The notes: generated from the sequence alone by a model not told the origin. Positions 45,226 to 57,691 are shown, counted from the first letter of the stretch. The stretch is DNA of 64,000 nt from Lepus europaeus (GCF_033115175.1 NC_084834.1:40220077-40284076); one strand, 5' to 3'. Numbers and translations are program-made.

Positions 45226-45556
45226 ATTTTTATTTTTAAAGGCAGTGTGTGTGTATGTGTGTGTGTGTGTGAGAGAGAGATTTTCTATCCACTGGTTCAC
45301 TTCTCAGGTAACTGCAATGTCCAGTGCTGGGCTAGGATGTAGCCAGAAGGTAGGAATTCCATCCAAGTTTCCTACATGGATGTCATGGACCCAAGCACAT
45401 AGGTCATCATCTGCTGCCTACTCATGCAGATGAGTAGGAAGATAGATTGGAAGTGAAGAAGGAAAGGCTTGAACAGGGACTTGAACTGGCACTCCATCAC
45501 AGGACACTAGGGTCACAAGTGGATGCTTTAACCCACTACACCACAGGGCCAGTCCT
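45226..45556 (-). mobile_element. CSINE with (TG)n in the tract region
   Basis: Reverse complement whose purine tract is preceded by a (GTGT)n microsatellite at about 45,245-45,271. Core words 'agccagaaggtaggaattcc', head end 'caccacagggccagtcct'. Confidence 0.82.
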
Positions 45557-45779
45557 AAAATAAATCTTATTATATCATTTTTATGTTTAAAAAAATCTTG
45601 TTAGAAATGTTAGCAAAATCTTATAATAAAATTTTAACTGTATTACTTAGTTGATAATAAGTGTTATCTTTAGTACTTTTTAGATTTTCTGCATTTTGTC
45701 AAACTGATTTCTTCGTTTTTGTATTGAAAATTTGCTGCTTTTGTAATTAGAAAAACATTATTAAAAATATGTGCTCATG

Positions 45780-46108
45780 GGCAGGGAGGGTATTTAGCCT
45801 AACAATAGGAGATACCTGTTCCACATTGACTACTTGGGTTCAATATCTGACTCTGGATTCTTACTCCAACTTCTTGCTAAATGTGGACTCTGGGAGGCAA
45901 CAATGATGGCTCATACAGTTGGGCTCTTGCCATCCACGTGAGAGACCTAAGCTGTATTCCCAGGTCCCAGCTTCAGCTCTGGCCCAGCTCTGGCTATTGC
46001 AGACATTTGGTGCATTAAACAGTGGATGGGAGTGCTCTCTCTAATCTCTCTCTCTCTCCCTCTCTCTCTCTCTGTTTTAGCCTGTTAAATACATAAATTT
46101 GTAAAAAA
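45780..46108 (+). mobile_element. CSINE, old diverged copy
   Basis: Plus-strand copy: 'gggcagggagggtatttagc' head, 'gggttcaatatctgactctg', 'ggtcccagcttcagctctgg', 'agtggatgggagtgctctct', a (TCTC)n tract and an 'aatacataaatttg' tail. Confidence 0.75.
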
Positions 46109-46873
46109 AAAATTGAATTCATCAAATGCAATTAAATTATGGTAAAAAAATTGCTTTACTCACATTTCTCTTGTCTCTGTTTCTGGCCTTTTACCTCTTT
46201 CTCCTTGTATCTGGCTCTTTCTGTTCCTATTTTCCAGTTGCCACAACTTTTATAAGTGTCTGTCATCCACCTGCCTGAAATGCTATTGTCTGCAGTTTGC
46301 AGCCACATTGCCCTCTCACGGCTCATGTTTTTAGAATAGATGTCTGTGCTCATAACATGAAATATGCTGATGAGTCCTGGCACTCAGTGGGTTGACAATC
46401 CCCTGCCAACATCAATTGGCAGGCATCATTGCTCTGCATCTTCTCAAATAGCTCTGCTTGCCTCCCCAGGCCGACTGAAACTGTCATTTGCACGAAGACC
46501 CCATTGTTGCGAATTAGCAGTTGCTGGCAGAAGTTCACAGACTGTTTCCAGGCATTAATTTATGATCTGTGCATCTATTTTCTCCATTTGGACCAGCATA
46601 GCACAGAAGCTCCCTGAGTTTCAACTCTTAGTTATCTAGGCAACTTGATTGGTAAAGCAAATCTAAGTTGGTTTTTAGTAATTTCTGCTATGTTTCAGTC
46701 ATCTTCACATATATTGGTATGTTGAGCTAAGTGCACTCAGTTTATTCATTTTATGGACTGAAAATGACATGCTTTGTCAGTATGTAGGTTTACCTGCACG
46801 GTACTACTGGAAGGCTGACAATTGCAATAATAAGACAAAGATGAGGTCAAAAGATCAACCTTTCTTCCTTCTC
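46109..46873. other. Low-repeat, moderately GC segment
   Basis: No gene identified. About 46,140-46,640 has no repeat signature and balanced composition in an AT-rich setting. Several short frames overlap on both strands (46,156-46,617) without a recognisable product. Confidence 0.4.
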
Positions 46874-47193
46874 ACTTATTTTTTTAATTAATTAATTATT
46901 TTGAAAGAGTTACAGAGAGGCAGAGGCAGAAAGCTATGGTCCATCCACTGGTTCACTCCCCAAATAGCAGCAACGGATGGAGCTGTGCCTATTCGAAGCC
47001 AGGAGCCAGGAGCTTCTTCTGGGTCTACCACACAGGTTGAAGGATTCAAGCACGTAGGCCATCTTCTACTGCTTTCCCAAGCATTGGCAGAGTGCTAGAT
47101 CGAATGTGGAGCAGCCAGGTAATGAACTGGCACCCATATGTGATGCTGGCACTGTAGGTGGCAGCTTTACCTATTACGCCATAGCGCCAGCCC
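46874..47193 (-). mobile_element. CSINE
   Basis: Reverse complement: 'ttaattaattaattattttg' tail, short (GA) tract, core 'gccaggagccaggagcttct', head end 'acgccatagcgccagccc'. Confidence 0.87.
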
Positions 47194-47680
47194 TTCATTT
47201 ATAGTTTTGTTAGTTATTTAGATATGTAGGAAAGAAAATTAAAGTCTTTTGATGTTAAAAAATTGAAAACTAATGATTGTGATTTTCAGTAGTTCAACTT
47301 ATTAAATTTTTTTAACTCTTCAGGAAATACATTAAAGTATTACTGTTTGCTGAAGCAGTCAATTTAAGAAAATAATTATTTATTATACTGTGAAAATAAT
47401 GAGACAGGCATGCAATTTCCCCCCTTTAATCCCTAGTCTCGTCCAGAGTCCCCACAGGCACACAGCACATGTTCAATAAACACTAGGTTGATGAGAACCC
47501 TAAGAAGATGCAACTATTCAATAAAGAATCTGCATCAGCATTTATCATTCCAAATGATCAATTCAGCAATTCTCATTAAAAAAATAAGATTTCACAAAGT
47601 AACTGAGATCAAAATAGCTTCTGATGTAAAAAGTGGAGTCTCACTTTATACTCAGTCTCTCATATACAAAAACATATACA

Positions 47681-48028
47681 GGGGCCAGCGCTGTGGCACA
47701 GAAGGTTAACACCCTGGCCTGAAGTACCAGCATCCCATATGGGCCCCGGTTCTAGTCTCGGCTGCTCCTCTTCCAATCTAGCTCTCTGATATGGCCTGGG
47801 AAAGCAGTAGAAGATGGCCCAAGTCCTTGGTCCCCTGCACCTGCATGGGAGACCTGGAAGAAGCTTCTGGCTCCTGGCTTTGGATCAGCGCAACTCTGGC
47901 CATTGCGGCCAATTGGGGAGTGAACCAGTGTATAAAAGACCTCTCTCTCTCTCTCTCTCTCTCTTTCTGCCTCCTCTCCTCTCTGTGCAATTCTGACTTT
48001 CAAATAAATAAATAATTTTTAAAAAAAG
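47681..48028 (+). mobile_element. CSINE (AAATAA-tail subfamily)
   Basis: Full-length plus-strand copy from 'ggggccagcgctgtggcaca' through 'ggttctagtctcggctgctc' to 'tttcaaataaataaataatt'. Open frames on both strands here follow the repeat. Confidence 0.9.
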
Positions 48029-50963
48029 CTGCATCACCCAGGGTCATGTCATAACTTAAAAAAAAAAAGTTGAAAATTCTAGAAAAGTATTTTGATTTTT
48101 TCTTTAACTTCCTTAATGCACAGTTATTTATTGAACCAGTTCAAAGCATTCTGAATATAAACGTTAACAGTATGTAGCATGCCCCTGCCCTCGCAGAGTT
48201 TATGCTCTGGTAGAAGTTTGAAAGTAACCCTGGTTTGGGGATTGGAAGACTATACCATCTTGAATGTGATGGCACTTGTTCAAAGTCTCCAAATCATGTA
48301 ATATTAGTATTCTTAGCTCCATAGAGATTGCTGCTAGTTAATGCATTAGTATTACACATGGTGTACTAGAATTGTGTTAGCCTACTTATGTCTAAATTAC
48401 TTAATTCGTACGCTCAAATAAACAAAATGTGACAATGAGATTGCCATAAACAGCTTAATATTATCTAACCATGTTATACAAAGTAAGAAAATATCATTTC
48501 CATTAATAAAATATCTTTATAAAGGTAAGAATGTTATCCTTCTGAAGTTGGCAAATGCTATGTAAATAACAGAATGATGAATTTAAAAGTATGGCCATTC
48601 TGTAATCCTATTCACTGTGCCTCATATGTATTCATACAAGTGTTTTAAATAAACATCCTTCCAGCATGTGGTTACTTTGTGAGAGCCATAATTTCTCTCT
48701 AAAGTTCTTCAACAAATTCCTTTTAATAAAGAAGTCTGCATTCAGGCTTTGCATAATAATCAAAGCAAGCAAAAAATATCATTTCTTAGGCTTATGCCCT
48801 ATGATGAGAGGCAGCCTCCTATATTCCCAAGCTAGAAGAAAAACATTCATCTTTTTGCAGGTGTAAGTTAACATTGCCAATTTTAAATGAAGCCCATTGA
48901 AGGCTGAGTTTTATATCAATCATTAGAATAATGGAGCAATTAACATCATTCTCAGCACAGATGAATAAAATGCTGATATAAAACTTTATAAGTGTCACTA
49001 AGTACAAAGTAATGTGATATTTACTTATAAATATATATCATTTTTAGTATGTAAATGTGTGAAAACACACAAGCATCCATACATGTGCAAACTAATCACA
49101 TCTACCGTTAAACAGGATACTGTTCATCCTTACGTAATAATAACTGGACATGTGGCAGGAAAATCCTCTGTAGTCTATTTCTTCCTGTAAAGGGTTAAAT
49201 TAGCCTATCATTTGAATCTGAGTTTATATTTTATTTAAAATGTCTTGCCAAATAAAAATTGGGAATTTTTTTTTCTCAGTGACTTTGAGAAAATGGTGGA
49301 GGTCAGTTTATATTGGGGCAAATTGCATCCATGATTATTATAAAGTGGTGGTCTTGTTTATGGGAAAAAGAGAAGTCATGTCTATCAGAAGAAATATGAA
49401 TAAGAAAACAGATTGTATTTCCTAATTTTTGCCTTGGGATCCTGCCTCTGTTTACAGCAGTAGCATCTGCAAGTGGAAAAAACAAACAAAAAAATATAGT
49501 TTCACTAGTATAAAATCTCAAGGGAATCTTCTGTTTGATAGACAGTCTCTTACAGTATAAAAATAAGAAGTTGGCATATCTGCTTGCTACAATCGGCCTC
49601 TGCAGTGGCTGGACCATGCCATACATAAAAGAGATGAATTAGAAGGCTGAGGGGCTGCACAGCCCAGAGGAAGTCAATCTGCTGATGTAAAGTGGCTTCT
49701 CTATATAAAAGTAGAAAAGCACTTTCAAATATCAATAAAAACAAAGGATAATCTCATTAGAAATGGTTATTAAAGAGAAAAGAGGCAATAATGGCATTAG
49801 AAGTGAGTTCACTGAGTATTAAGAAAATTGCAAAGAAGCTATATGAATGTACAATACTTTAAAAGTTTACTTGCACAAAACAATAGCCTCCCTGGTGACT
49901 GGGTGGTAGAAAAGTCTGTTAGTAAAATTGAACATTCTCTGTACATATCTATATGAGCTGCATTCAGCACAAAAGTCATGTTGTAACCTAAAAGAGCTAT
50001 ATTTTAAATTATTCTTATTTATAAACTGTCCATACTGATTTTTTTCACTATTTTGTAAACTAAAAGAGCTATATTTTAAATTATTCTTATTTATAAACTG
50101 TCCATACTGATTTTTTCACTATGGATAATTTTTTTTTCTTATTGTTTTGTTACTGTGTTGACAAGATTATTTTGCCTATTCAGAATCTTTGGAACAGGAA
50201 CAGGTTTTGTTGAATATATGTCCCTAGGTGTTTGGGTGCATCATAAGGAAAATTATTTGATTATGTTGATAAAGTGAAATAGAATGAAGCTTCTGTTTCT
50301 GTTGATAAAGGGGAAGGAGAAAGGTATTCCAATGAAAAGCATCAGTGAATGAAGATACGTTTCAGGACAGGCCTCGGATTTATTTGGCTCTCCAAAGAGC
50401 TAGCAGAAAGCAGGCATTGAATAAAAACCCACTTTTATCACTGACTCATTGAGCCTTTCATCTGCTTGAACTTGACGACATTTTTCCTTCTTATCTATGG
50501 CAACAAAGAGATCCTATTGTTCAACCTAGCATGCTCTCTTTCATTTAGTGACATTATTCCAGATTTTTCTTTAGGAAACTGCTCTGTCCTATTTGCAGTC
50601 CATGTGGCGAGATGAGGCTGAACTCATAGACCTTTCTCAAGGTCAAACACATGATCTACTTTGACCATTGCAGTCCCAACAACTTGTTTAAGAATGGATC
50701 AATTAGTCAAAATTTGAGGATGAATTGTTTCATTTATTTGTAACCCTCAAATTATGTAAATATGTTGTAGAATGGACAAAACTAATACAACATAAAAATT
50801 TTAGAGTTTTGTCACTATATAAGCAAAAACCAAAGCTATTCTAAGTATTGTATAGTGATATGAAACAAAGACATTCAGAATAGGGGTCGATCTTTTCATG
50901 AAGGAAGGCATACGATCAACTTCTCAATGTTGCGTTTTGTAGCTGAGGGTTTCAAATCTACAT
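48029..50963. other. Largely unique sequence; no gene seen
   Basis: An L2-like fragment may lie at about 48,130-48,240 ('atgcccctgccctcgcagag'). 49,180-49,720 and 50,380-50,720 are repeat-poor, with balanced composition. A 72-bp tandem duplication at 49,981-50,122 is listed separately. Confidence 0.45.
49981..50122 (+). repeat. 72-bp tandem duplication
   Basis: Copy 1 (49,981-50,052) and copy 2 (50,053-50,122) are nearly identical. They share 'aagagctatattttaaatta' and 'aaactgtccatactgatttt', and differ by a substitution near the start, a one-base difference in a T run and a few bases at the junction. Confidence 0.93.
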
Positions 50964-51030
50964 GAATACTTTTAAAATGTTTATGGAAATTGAATCAGAA
51001 GATAAGTTTACTTTGGTATAAAATAATCAC
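50964..51030 (+). mobile_element. Mariner-like MITE, copy 2, truncated
   Basis: Shares 'tttatggaaattgaatcaga' and 'agataagtttactttggtat' with copies near 3,200 and 53,030; the right terminal repeat is missing. Confidence 0.4.
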
Positions 51031-51094
51031 AATCCAGGCATCTAAGGGTCTTCAGAAGTTAGTTGAATGTACGTTATGTAAAAATCTTTGCGCA

Positions 51095-51404
51095 GATTTC
51101 AAATTTTTTTAAAAAAATTTATTTATTTATTTAAGAGGTAGATAGAGTTACAGACAGAGAGAGGTTCAATGGTTCACTCCCCAAGTGGCTGCAATGGCTG
51201 GAGCTGAGCCGATCCAAAACCAGGAGCCAGGAGCTTCTTCCAGGTCTCCCTCGTGGGTACTGGGGCCCAAACACTTGAGGCATCTTTTTACTGCTTTCCC
51301 AGGCCAGAGTGGAGATTTGGATCAGAAGTGCAGCAGCCGGGACTCATATGGGCTGCTGTCCCTGCAGGCTTCAGCTTTACTTGCTATGCCACAGCGCCTG
51401 CCCC
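51095..51404 (-). mobile_element. CSINE
   Basis: Reverse complement: 'atttatttatttatttaaga' tail, short (GA) tract, core 'caggagccaggagcttcttc', head end 'gccacagcgcctgcccc'. The middle is slightly shortened. Confidence 0.87.
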
Positions 51405-53029
51405 AGTGATGTATCTCTTTTTCTTCCAATAATCACGTGTCTTCAGGTGATTAGCTCATATTGGTTGCATCATTAATTTAATACATCGTGAGACCAGCAG
51501 CTTTGTAACACTAGTTTATATTTGCACTCCTAAATTATTATCTAGGAAAACCTATATAAAGAAATGAGTAAGTATTCACTTATATCAGGACCAGCTATTT
51601 AACTTCTTTTTATTCACATTTTAAGTGGTTTAAACTAATTTTAACACAAAATAGTAAAACACAAAAAAGGAATTATTTTAAAGTGAAGCTGGGGAAAGTA
51701 ATTTTAAAATGTCCCAAAATGAAGGTACATAAATTATAATATAATTTTTGTCATATGATACAAGCGGCATTTTTGTGACATTTCAAAATAATTAATTTGA
51801 ATAGTTCAATGTGAAAGCAAAGTGTTGTTGTTATAAAACATGGGAGCCTTGGAACCAAGCTGATATCCATTTAAGTTCCAAGTGAATTTTGCATGCTTCT
51901 CAGTTTTTCTGTTAGTGATAAAGGTACCCAAGTCCAGCAGTACCAGGAAACCAGCTCTCAAAAACAAGCAATCCCTGATTTGCAGCATTTTTTCCAGTTT
52001 CTGTAGTGCAACTGCTCCTATCACAACCAATTGCAGGCTACCAACCTGATATTCCTGAGATAGGAGTTGGGAAGTGGTAGATCATTTCACTGGAATGAGG
52101 ACTACACACAACTTCTTACTGCAGAAGATTGTAGTGAGGATTAAAACTTTTCATATACTCGAAATGGTTGTCAAAGTGAGTGATATAACACAGTATTCAG
52201 CAAAGGGAACTTAATGGTGACTGAGTTTGTACAACACTGCAGGCAGGACCATGACATGTGGAGTACAAAATTTCTATCTCTTTCAAATTGCTGATGGTTC
52301 TATTACAATTATTTAAGAGGAACTTCGGAAGATTGTTCTTCATGATTCTTGCTTTACTTCCAGTTACTCTACTAAGTTTGGGCTACCAGAAAGAACAGTG
52401 AGACTCATATTGTGAACATTGAAGAAAAACTCTTGCCAGTAATAGAATTGAATTGAAGCCCCCGATTCTTCTCTAGGTTCAAGAGATCAAGAGTTGTTCT
52501 TGGTTCTCACGAGATATTATTTGATAATTTGGTCATAAGCCAAACTTTTTTTTTTTCAAATTGAAATAGCTGGTTTATCTGCTACATTCACTTTTTAGAG
52601 TTTTTTTCCTTAACTGTTAACTTGAGACGTTGATTGTTTGCCCAATATTTTCCAGTTGGAGTATTCAAAGTCCCATGATGCCCCCTCAGTCCCAGGCAGC
52701 TGTGATGGTTGGTCACCTGGTATAGAGGTATCTTAGATTCTTGGTTGATTAGATGTGTTAATAAATGAAGCCAATTCCCTAAAAAAGAGAATAATTGCAA
52801 TTGTTCTTATGTTTATGCTGAGTTCTTATTTAGAAGAAAAATTAGTGTAAGTAAAAATGAAGCATAATTCCAATGATATTTTATCTATGTTATAATTGAA
52901 CATAAGCATGATATACTGAGGGGACTTGGTGAACGGTTTCCAGTAACTAATGGACACAGTAGGACACAGTATTTTATAACTTCATAAACCTAGATAATCC
53001 TTCCATCCTAGAATTATGTACAACAATAC
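51405..53029. other. Unique sequence, no gene seen
   Basis: No recognisable repeat or gene. Short frames on the minus strand (51,806-52,030; 52,588-52,800) have no recognisable product. Confidence 0.5.
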
Positions 53030-53120
53030 CTCAAAAAGTTTGTGGAAATGGAATTTAGAAGTGTTTATTTTAGTGCAAATTGTTTCAAGATCTATTCATA
53101 GTTTTTCATAATATGAACTT
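53030..53120 (+). mobile_element. Mariner-like MITE, copy 3
   Basis: Begins 'acctcaaaaagtttgtggaa', continues 'gtttattttagtgcaaattg', and ends near 'tttttcataatatgaacttg'. The ends resemble inverted complements, as in the copy near 3,200. Confidence 0.45.
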
Positions 53121-54325
53121 GTATGACCTTTATGAAGATTCTTTGTATATACCATTTAATGAGGACAGAAGTTACATTTGTTTTAGTTCCTTAGGACCTG
53201 GTTATATTGGATATTTAGCAGTATTGTTAATGAGAGTTTTGGGAATTGTGCTTAATAGTTTCTTTCTTCCTATTTTAATGTTCATTATTTTCCCAAGGTA
53301 CTTATAGCTCTATTAAATGATACTAAAGTCCAGTGTACATTGCATCTCCCATGATGTAGTATAGACAATTGTTTAAGAATACTTAACTGTTATGCTATAA
53401 AAATTAAAACATTTTTAAAAAGGTCAATTTTAAAGTCAAGTAGGTATACCTTTTAAATTCACAGTATACATAGCAAGTCATTTCATCTATCAATGTTGTG
53501 AGTAACTTTTATCTTCTCTGAAAAAAATTCAGTATAGATTTTCATTATTATATTGTGTGTCAATAGTAAATCCAATTTAAAAACAGATTTTCAAGTGCAT
53601 ATTTTTGTCTAGGTTTCATAATGAGTGAAAGGATGCAATTCAGTTTTTAGTTTCTTGTAATATTAACCAATGTCTTCTAAATCTCCTTTTATCTTTATAT
53701 ATCTGCCTTTCTTTTCATCTACTGAATAAAATTTTGTAAGTATCCTGGTTCCATTTTCTTCAACAACATGTTCTTGGCTAATTCTCCAGGGATTCCCCCA
53801 CTGTGCCTCCACTTTGGAAAGATCTACAAGACACATCTCTCTTTGCCAATAATTTAAGAATAACGCCATTCCTGCAACTGGTCTGGGAGTTGCCAGAGCT
53901 GTTGTGTTCAAACACACTCTTGAAAGGAATAGCCAAAAGATTCAACCCCACTCCACAACTTGAAATACACAATAGAAAGAATTATTAGTCTACTTAAAAT
54001 ACGCAAACTGAGATTTTCAAAATTCTAGCCATAGTGTTGAAAGATAGCACTTCTATTATGTAGCAATCTTTACTTGTGTAGAAAGAAAAAGAAGACACAC
54101 ATTGTGTATAGTACTTTGTGAAAAAGTCCAACAGTTAAACACCTTTGACACTCTGTCAGTTCCTGTCTGGGAACTCTTCAATTAAACATAACGCAGCATC
54201 TATCTCAGCCTTCGGATGGGGTGATTTTCAATGGGGCCCTTGAGGTCTTTTGGGGCATCCCTATATAAATTAGAAACATAGGTGGCAATGAAATTGGTTT
54301 AATCAGTAAAAGGGAAACAAAGATT
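53121..54325. other. Unique sequence with an unassigned minus-strand open frame
   Basis: A minus-strand frame of about 84 codons spans 53,663-53,917, starting at GTG, with a second overlapping frame (53,778-53,972). The translation looks less repetitive than chance frames nearby (residues WGNPWRISQEHVVEENG in the middle). I do not recognise it. It could be a decayed retrocopy exon or transposon fragment. Confidence 0.3.
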
Positions 54326-54334
54326 GAAAATTGA

Positions 54335-54666
54335 GCCGGCACCGCGGCTCACTAGGCTAATCCTCCGCCTTGCGGCGCCTGCACACTGGGATCTAGTCCC
54401 GGTTGGGGCACCAATCCTGTCCCGGTTGCCCCTCTTCCAGGCCAGCTCTCTGCTGTGGCCAGGGAGTGCAGTGGAGGATGACCCAAGTCCTTGGGCCCTG
54501 CACTCGCATGGGAGACCAGGAGAAGCACCTGGCTCCTGCCTTCAGATCAGCGCGGTGCGCCAGCCACAGCAGCCATTGGAGGGTGAACCAACGGCAAAGG
54601 AAGACCTTTCTCTCTGTCTCTCTCTCACTGTCCACTCTGCCTGTCAAAAAAAAAAAAAAAGAAAAA
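54335..54666 (+). mobile_element. Young-type CSINE
   Basis: Full-length copy: 'gccggcaccgcggctcacta' head, B-box-like 'gggatctagtcccgg', body, (TC)n and a pure A tail. Target-site duplication gaaaattga at 54,326-54,334 and 54,667-54,675. Confidence 0.93.
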
Positions 54667-54675
54667 GAAAATTGA

Positions 54676-55626
54676 CACTAAGCAATGACTATTTAAATAC
54701 TTCTCTTGACTCTATAAATTTATAGTCATAGGCTGGCTGGACCCTAGACAGAACAGTAGTAAATTTTTGCTTCCTCATGACAAGGCATTAGTTACAGGAA
54801 GCATAAAAATATGCAGCAGCAATTTTCAGAATATTTTTATGTCCATGGGAAACCACATGTATGTTATAATACCAAATAGTTGAAAACATTTTCATCATAT
54901 CCCCCTATGTGTATACATGCATACATGTATTAACAAGACAAATATATAAGTGAAGTTGGACAAGATAGAATTATGTAAATCATTATTTTTTAATAAATAA
55001 ATAATATTTTAAATATTCAGCAGCATTTTCCATTCAATGATGTAACCAAAAGTTGCTAAAAGAGGAATATGAGGATTAGCTCGCTGAGTGGAATCAGAAC
55101 TCAAACATAATTATATGATGAATATATTTATACAAGCATAATTAGAAAATAATAAAGACATGTGACAATTATAAAAGTATACTTCTCTATATGTTATACA
55201 TTATATAATTACAATTAATTTAGAAATAATTTGACTTTTCTTACTATTAAATGGTCTATGCTTACTATAAAGTTATCAGATCTTCAATAATACCAAATCT
55301 TACAAAACACAAGGTGAAAATTCTGAATAAGCCCATCAGCCTAATGTAAATCACTAGTTAATAATCTGGTTCATTTTTTTTTACTTTTATTAGCAAATTT
55401 TAAACTATAAAATAAAGCATGATCATGCTGTATGTGTGTATGTATATATACATACATATTTCAATTTAAAATAAAATGAAATCATGATATAAATGATGGT
55501 TTCCAAAATGCTTTGTAAAATTCTAGTTAAAATATGCTCATACACATAAGTTATGTAACAATCTTTTAAATTAAGAAAATATGTATCAATGTGCAAAGCA
55601 TGATAGATTCATGGATATGAACACAT
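54676..55626. other. Unique very AT-rich sequence
   Basis: No gene or recognisable element seen. Confidence 0.55.
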
Positions 55627-55885
55627 TTTTTTAAAAAGACTTCTGTATTTGAAGATAAGAGTTTCAGAGAGAGAGGGAGAGACCTTCCATCTGCTGGTTC
55701 ACTTCCCTGATGGCCACCACTGAAGCCAAGAGCCACTTCCAGGTATCCCAAGTGGGTAACAGGGGCCCATTCAATTGGGCCATCTTCTGCTGCTTTTCCC
55801 TGCATCAGAAATGAAGCAGCCAGGACAGGAAAGCTGCTGGTGTTGCAAGCAGCAGCTTAACTCACTATGCCACAATGCCATCCCA
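55627..55885 (-). mobile_element. CSINE, internally shortened
   Basis: Reverse complement: 'aaaaagacttctgtatttga', (GA)n, core words, head end 'ccacaatgccatccca'. About 80 bp shorter than full length. Confidence 0.8.
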
Positions 55886-55989
55886 ATATCATCCTAATTT
55901 TTAACATGTTTTATAGATATTTCATTCCATGGCTGAAATATAAATTTTTCATATAATTTTATACCTGTGATAATTTAACTTATGTATGT

Positions 55990-56225
55990 AATTTTTTAGT
56001 TTTATTTATTTATTTATTGGAGAGAATGAGAGATCTTCCATGCTTTGCTTCACTCCCCAAATGCCCACCACAGCTGGGACTGGGCCAGGCCCAAACCAGG
56101 GACCTAGAACTCCATCCAGATCTCCCTACATGGGTGGCAGGGATTCAAGTACCTCAGTCATCATCTGATGCCTCTAAGGTGCATTAGCAGGAAGCAGATA
56201 GAAAGTAAATCTCAATCCCAGGCAC
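55990..56225 (-). mobile_element. CSINE, head truncated
   Basis: Reverse complement: 'ttttatttatttatttattg', a short tract, 'gggacctagaactccatcca' core; ends within the body after 'aatctcaatcccaggcac'. Confidence 0.75.
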
Positions 56226-56535
56226 TCTGATTCATGCGTATTTTTATTTTAAAAATTATTTTATATTTAAAGGAAAGCATATTTAAAATTTTTATATTGC
56301 CTAGCAACTTTTCAACAGAGGTCAAATGACATGTGTAAAACTGCCTATTTCCACATGCCCTCCTAACCATTGTATATTATTCATCCTTTTTCACTTTCGC
56401 TAATGTGGTGGGTGATAAATATCTGAATATATTCATTTATATTATTATATTATTGGTGAAGCTGGGGATCTTTCTTTTGCTTAATTACTACTATAAGTTC
56501 TTCTGTGAATTGTCTATTTTTGATCATTTTTCCTT

Positions 56536-56876
56536 TTGTTAAATTTATTTTTAATTATTTTATTTATTTGAGAAGTGGAGGTGAGAGGGAGAAAAAGAGA
56601 GAGAGAGAGAAATTTTACATCGGCAGTTTAACTCCCTAAATACCCTCAATAGCTGGGGTTAGGCCAACCTGAAAAGCCGGCAGCCTAGAGTGCAATTCCA
56701 GTGTCTCACATAAGTGTGAGGGACAAAAGCACTTGATCCACCATCAAGTGCCTCCCAGGGTACGCATGAGCAGCAAACAGGAATTGGGTGTGGAAATGGA
56801 ACTGAAACACAGGAACTCTGATGTGGGCTATGGGTATCCTTCCAGTGCCATAACTGCTAAGCCAAACTCCTGTCCA
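56536..56876 (-). mobile_element. CSINE, old
   Basis: Reverse complement: 'ttaattattttatttatttg', (GA)n, 'gcagcctagagtgcaattcc' core, head end 'gctaagccaaactcctgtcc'. Strongly diverged. Confidence 0.78.
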
Positions 56877-56934
56877 CATGGTCTTCCTCCATCCCCTACT
56901 CCATTTTAAAACTAGACATTTTAGAAGTAAACTC

Positions 56935-57225
56935 CGGCTGGTTTGTCTGAGCCACTAAGAACCCCACCTCTCATATAGAGTGCTTGCATTTGAGTCCTGG
57001 CTCTGCTTCCAATTCCAGGCCCCTGCTGATGTGCACCCTGGGAGACAGAAAGTGGTGGCTTGATTAATTGAGTCCCTGCTACTCATATAGGAACACAGAT
57101 TGAGTTCCAGGATCTCAGTTTTGGCCTGCCCCAGCTCTGGCTGTTGCAGGCATTTGGGGAGTGAAGTAGCAGATGAACCATCCCTGTCTCTCTGTCTTTC
57201 TAATAATATAAAAATGAATATATAA
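56935..57225 (+). mobile_element. CSINE, old, opposite orientation
   Basis: Plus-strand copy: 'ccggctggtttgtctgagcc' head, 'gcatttgagtcctggctctg', 'aggcatttggggagtgaagt', short tract. Placed head-to-head with the preceding minus-strand copy. Confidence 0.72.
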
Positions 57226-57355
57226 ATAATATTGAAACATGAAATCCTGACAACCTTTCAGCATAAAATCTAATATAATACAAAATACTGCTATAAATTT
57301 TTCCTTAAAAGTAAAAGGATAAATATCTAATATCAGTTAACTCAATCAACATCCT

Positions 57356-57691
57356 TTTTTTTTTTTTTTTTTTTTTTTTGACAGGCAGAGTTAGACAATG
57401 AGAGAGAGAGACAGAGAGAAAGGTCTTCCTTCCGTTAGTTCACCCCCCAAATGGCTGCTACCGCCAGCACTGTGCCAATCTGAAGCCAGGAGCCAGGTGG
57501 TTCCTCCTGGTCTCTCATGCAGGTACAGGGCCCAAGCACTTCGGCCATCCTCCACTGCCTTCCCTGGCCACAGCAGAGAGCTGGACTGGAAGAGGAGCAA
57601 CAGGGACAGAATCCAGCGCCCCAACTGGGACTAGAACCCAGAGTACCGGCACTGCAGGTGGAGGATTAGCCTAGTGAGCCGTGGTGCTGGT
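57356..57691 (-). mobile_element. Young-type CSINE with long T run
   Basis: Reverse complement beginning in a run of about 24 T (its A tail), then 'gacaggcagagttagacaat', full body and head end 'gcctagtgagccgtggtgct'. The flanking duplication is short and unclear. Confidence 0.92.
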
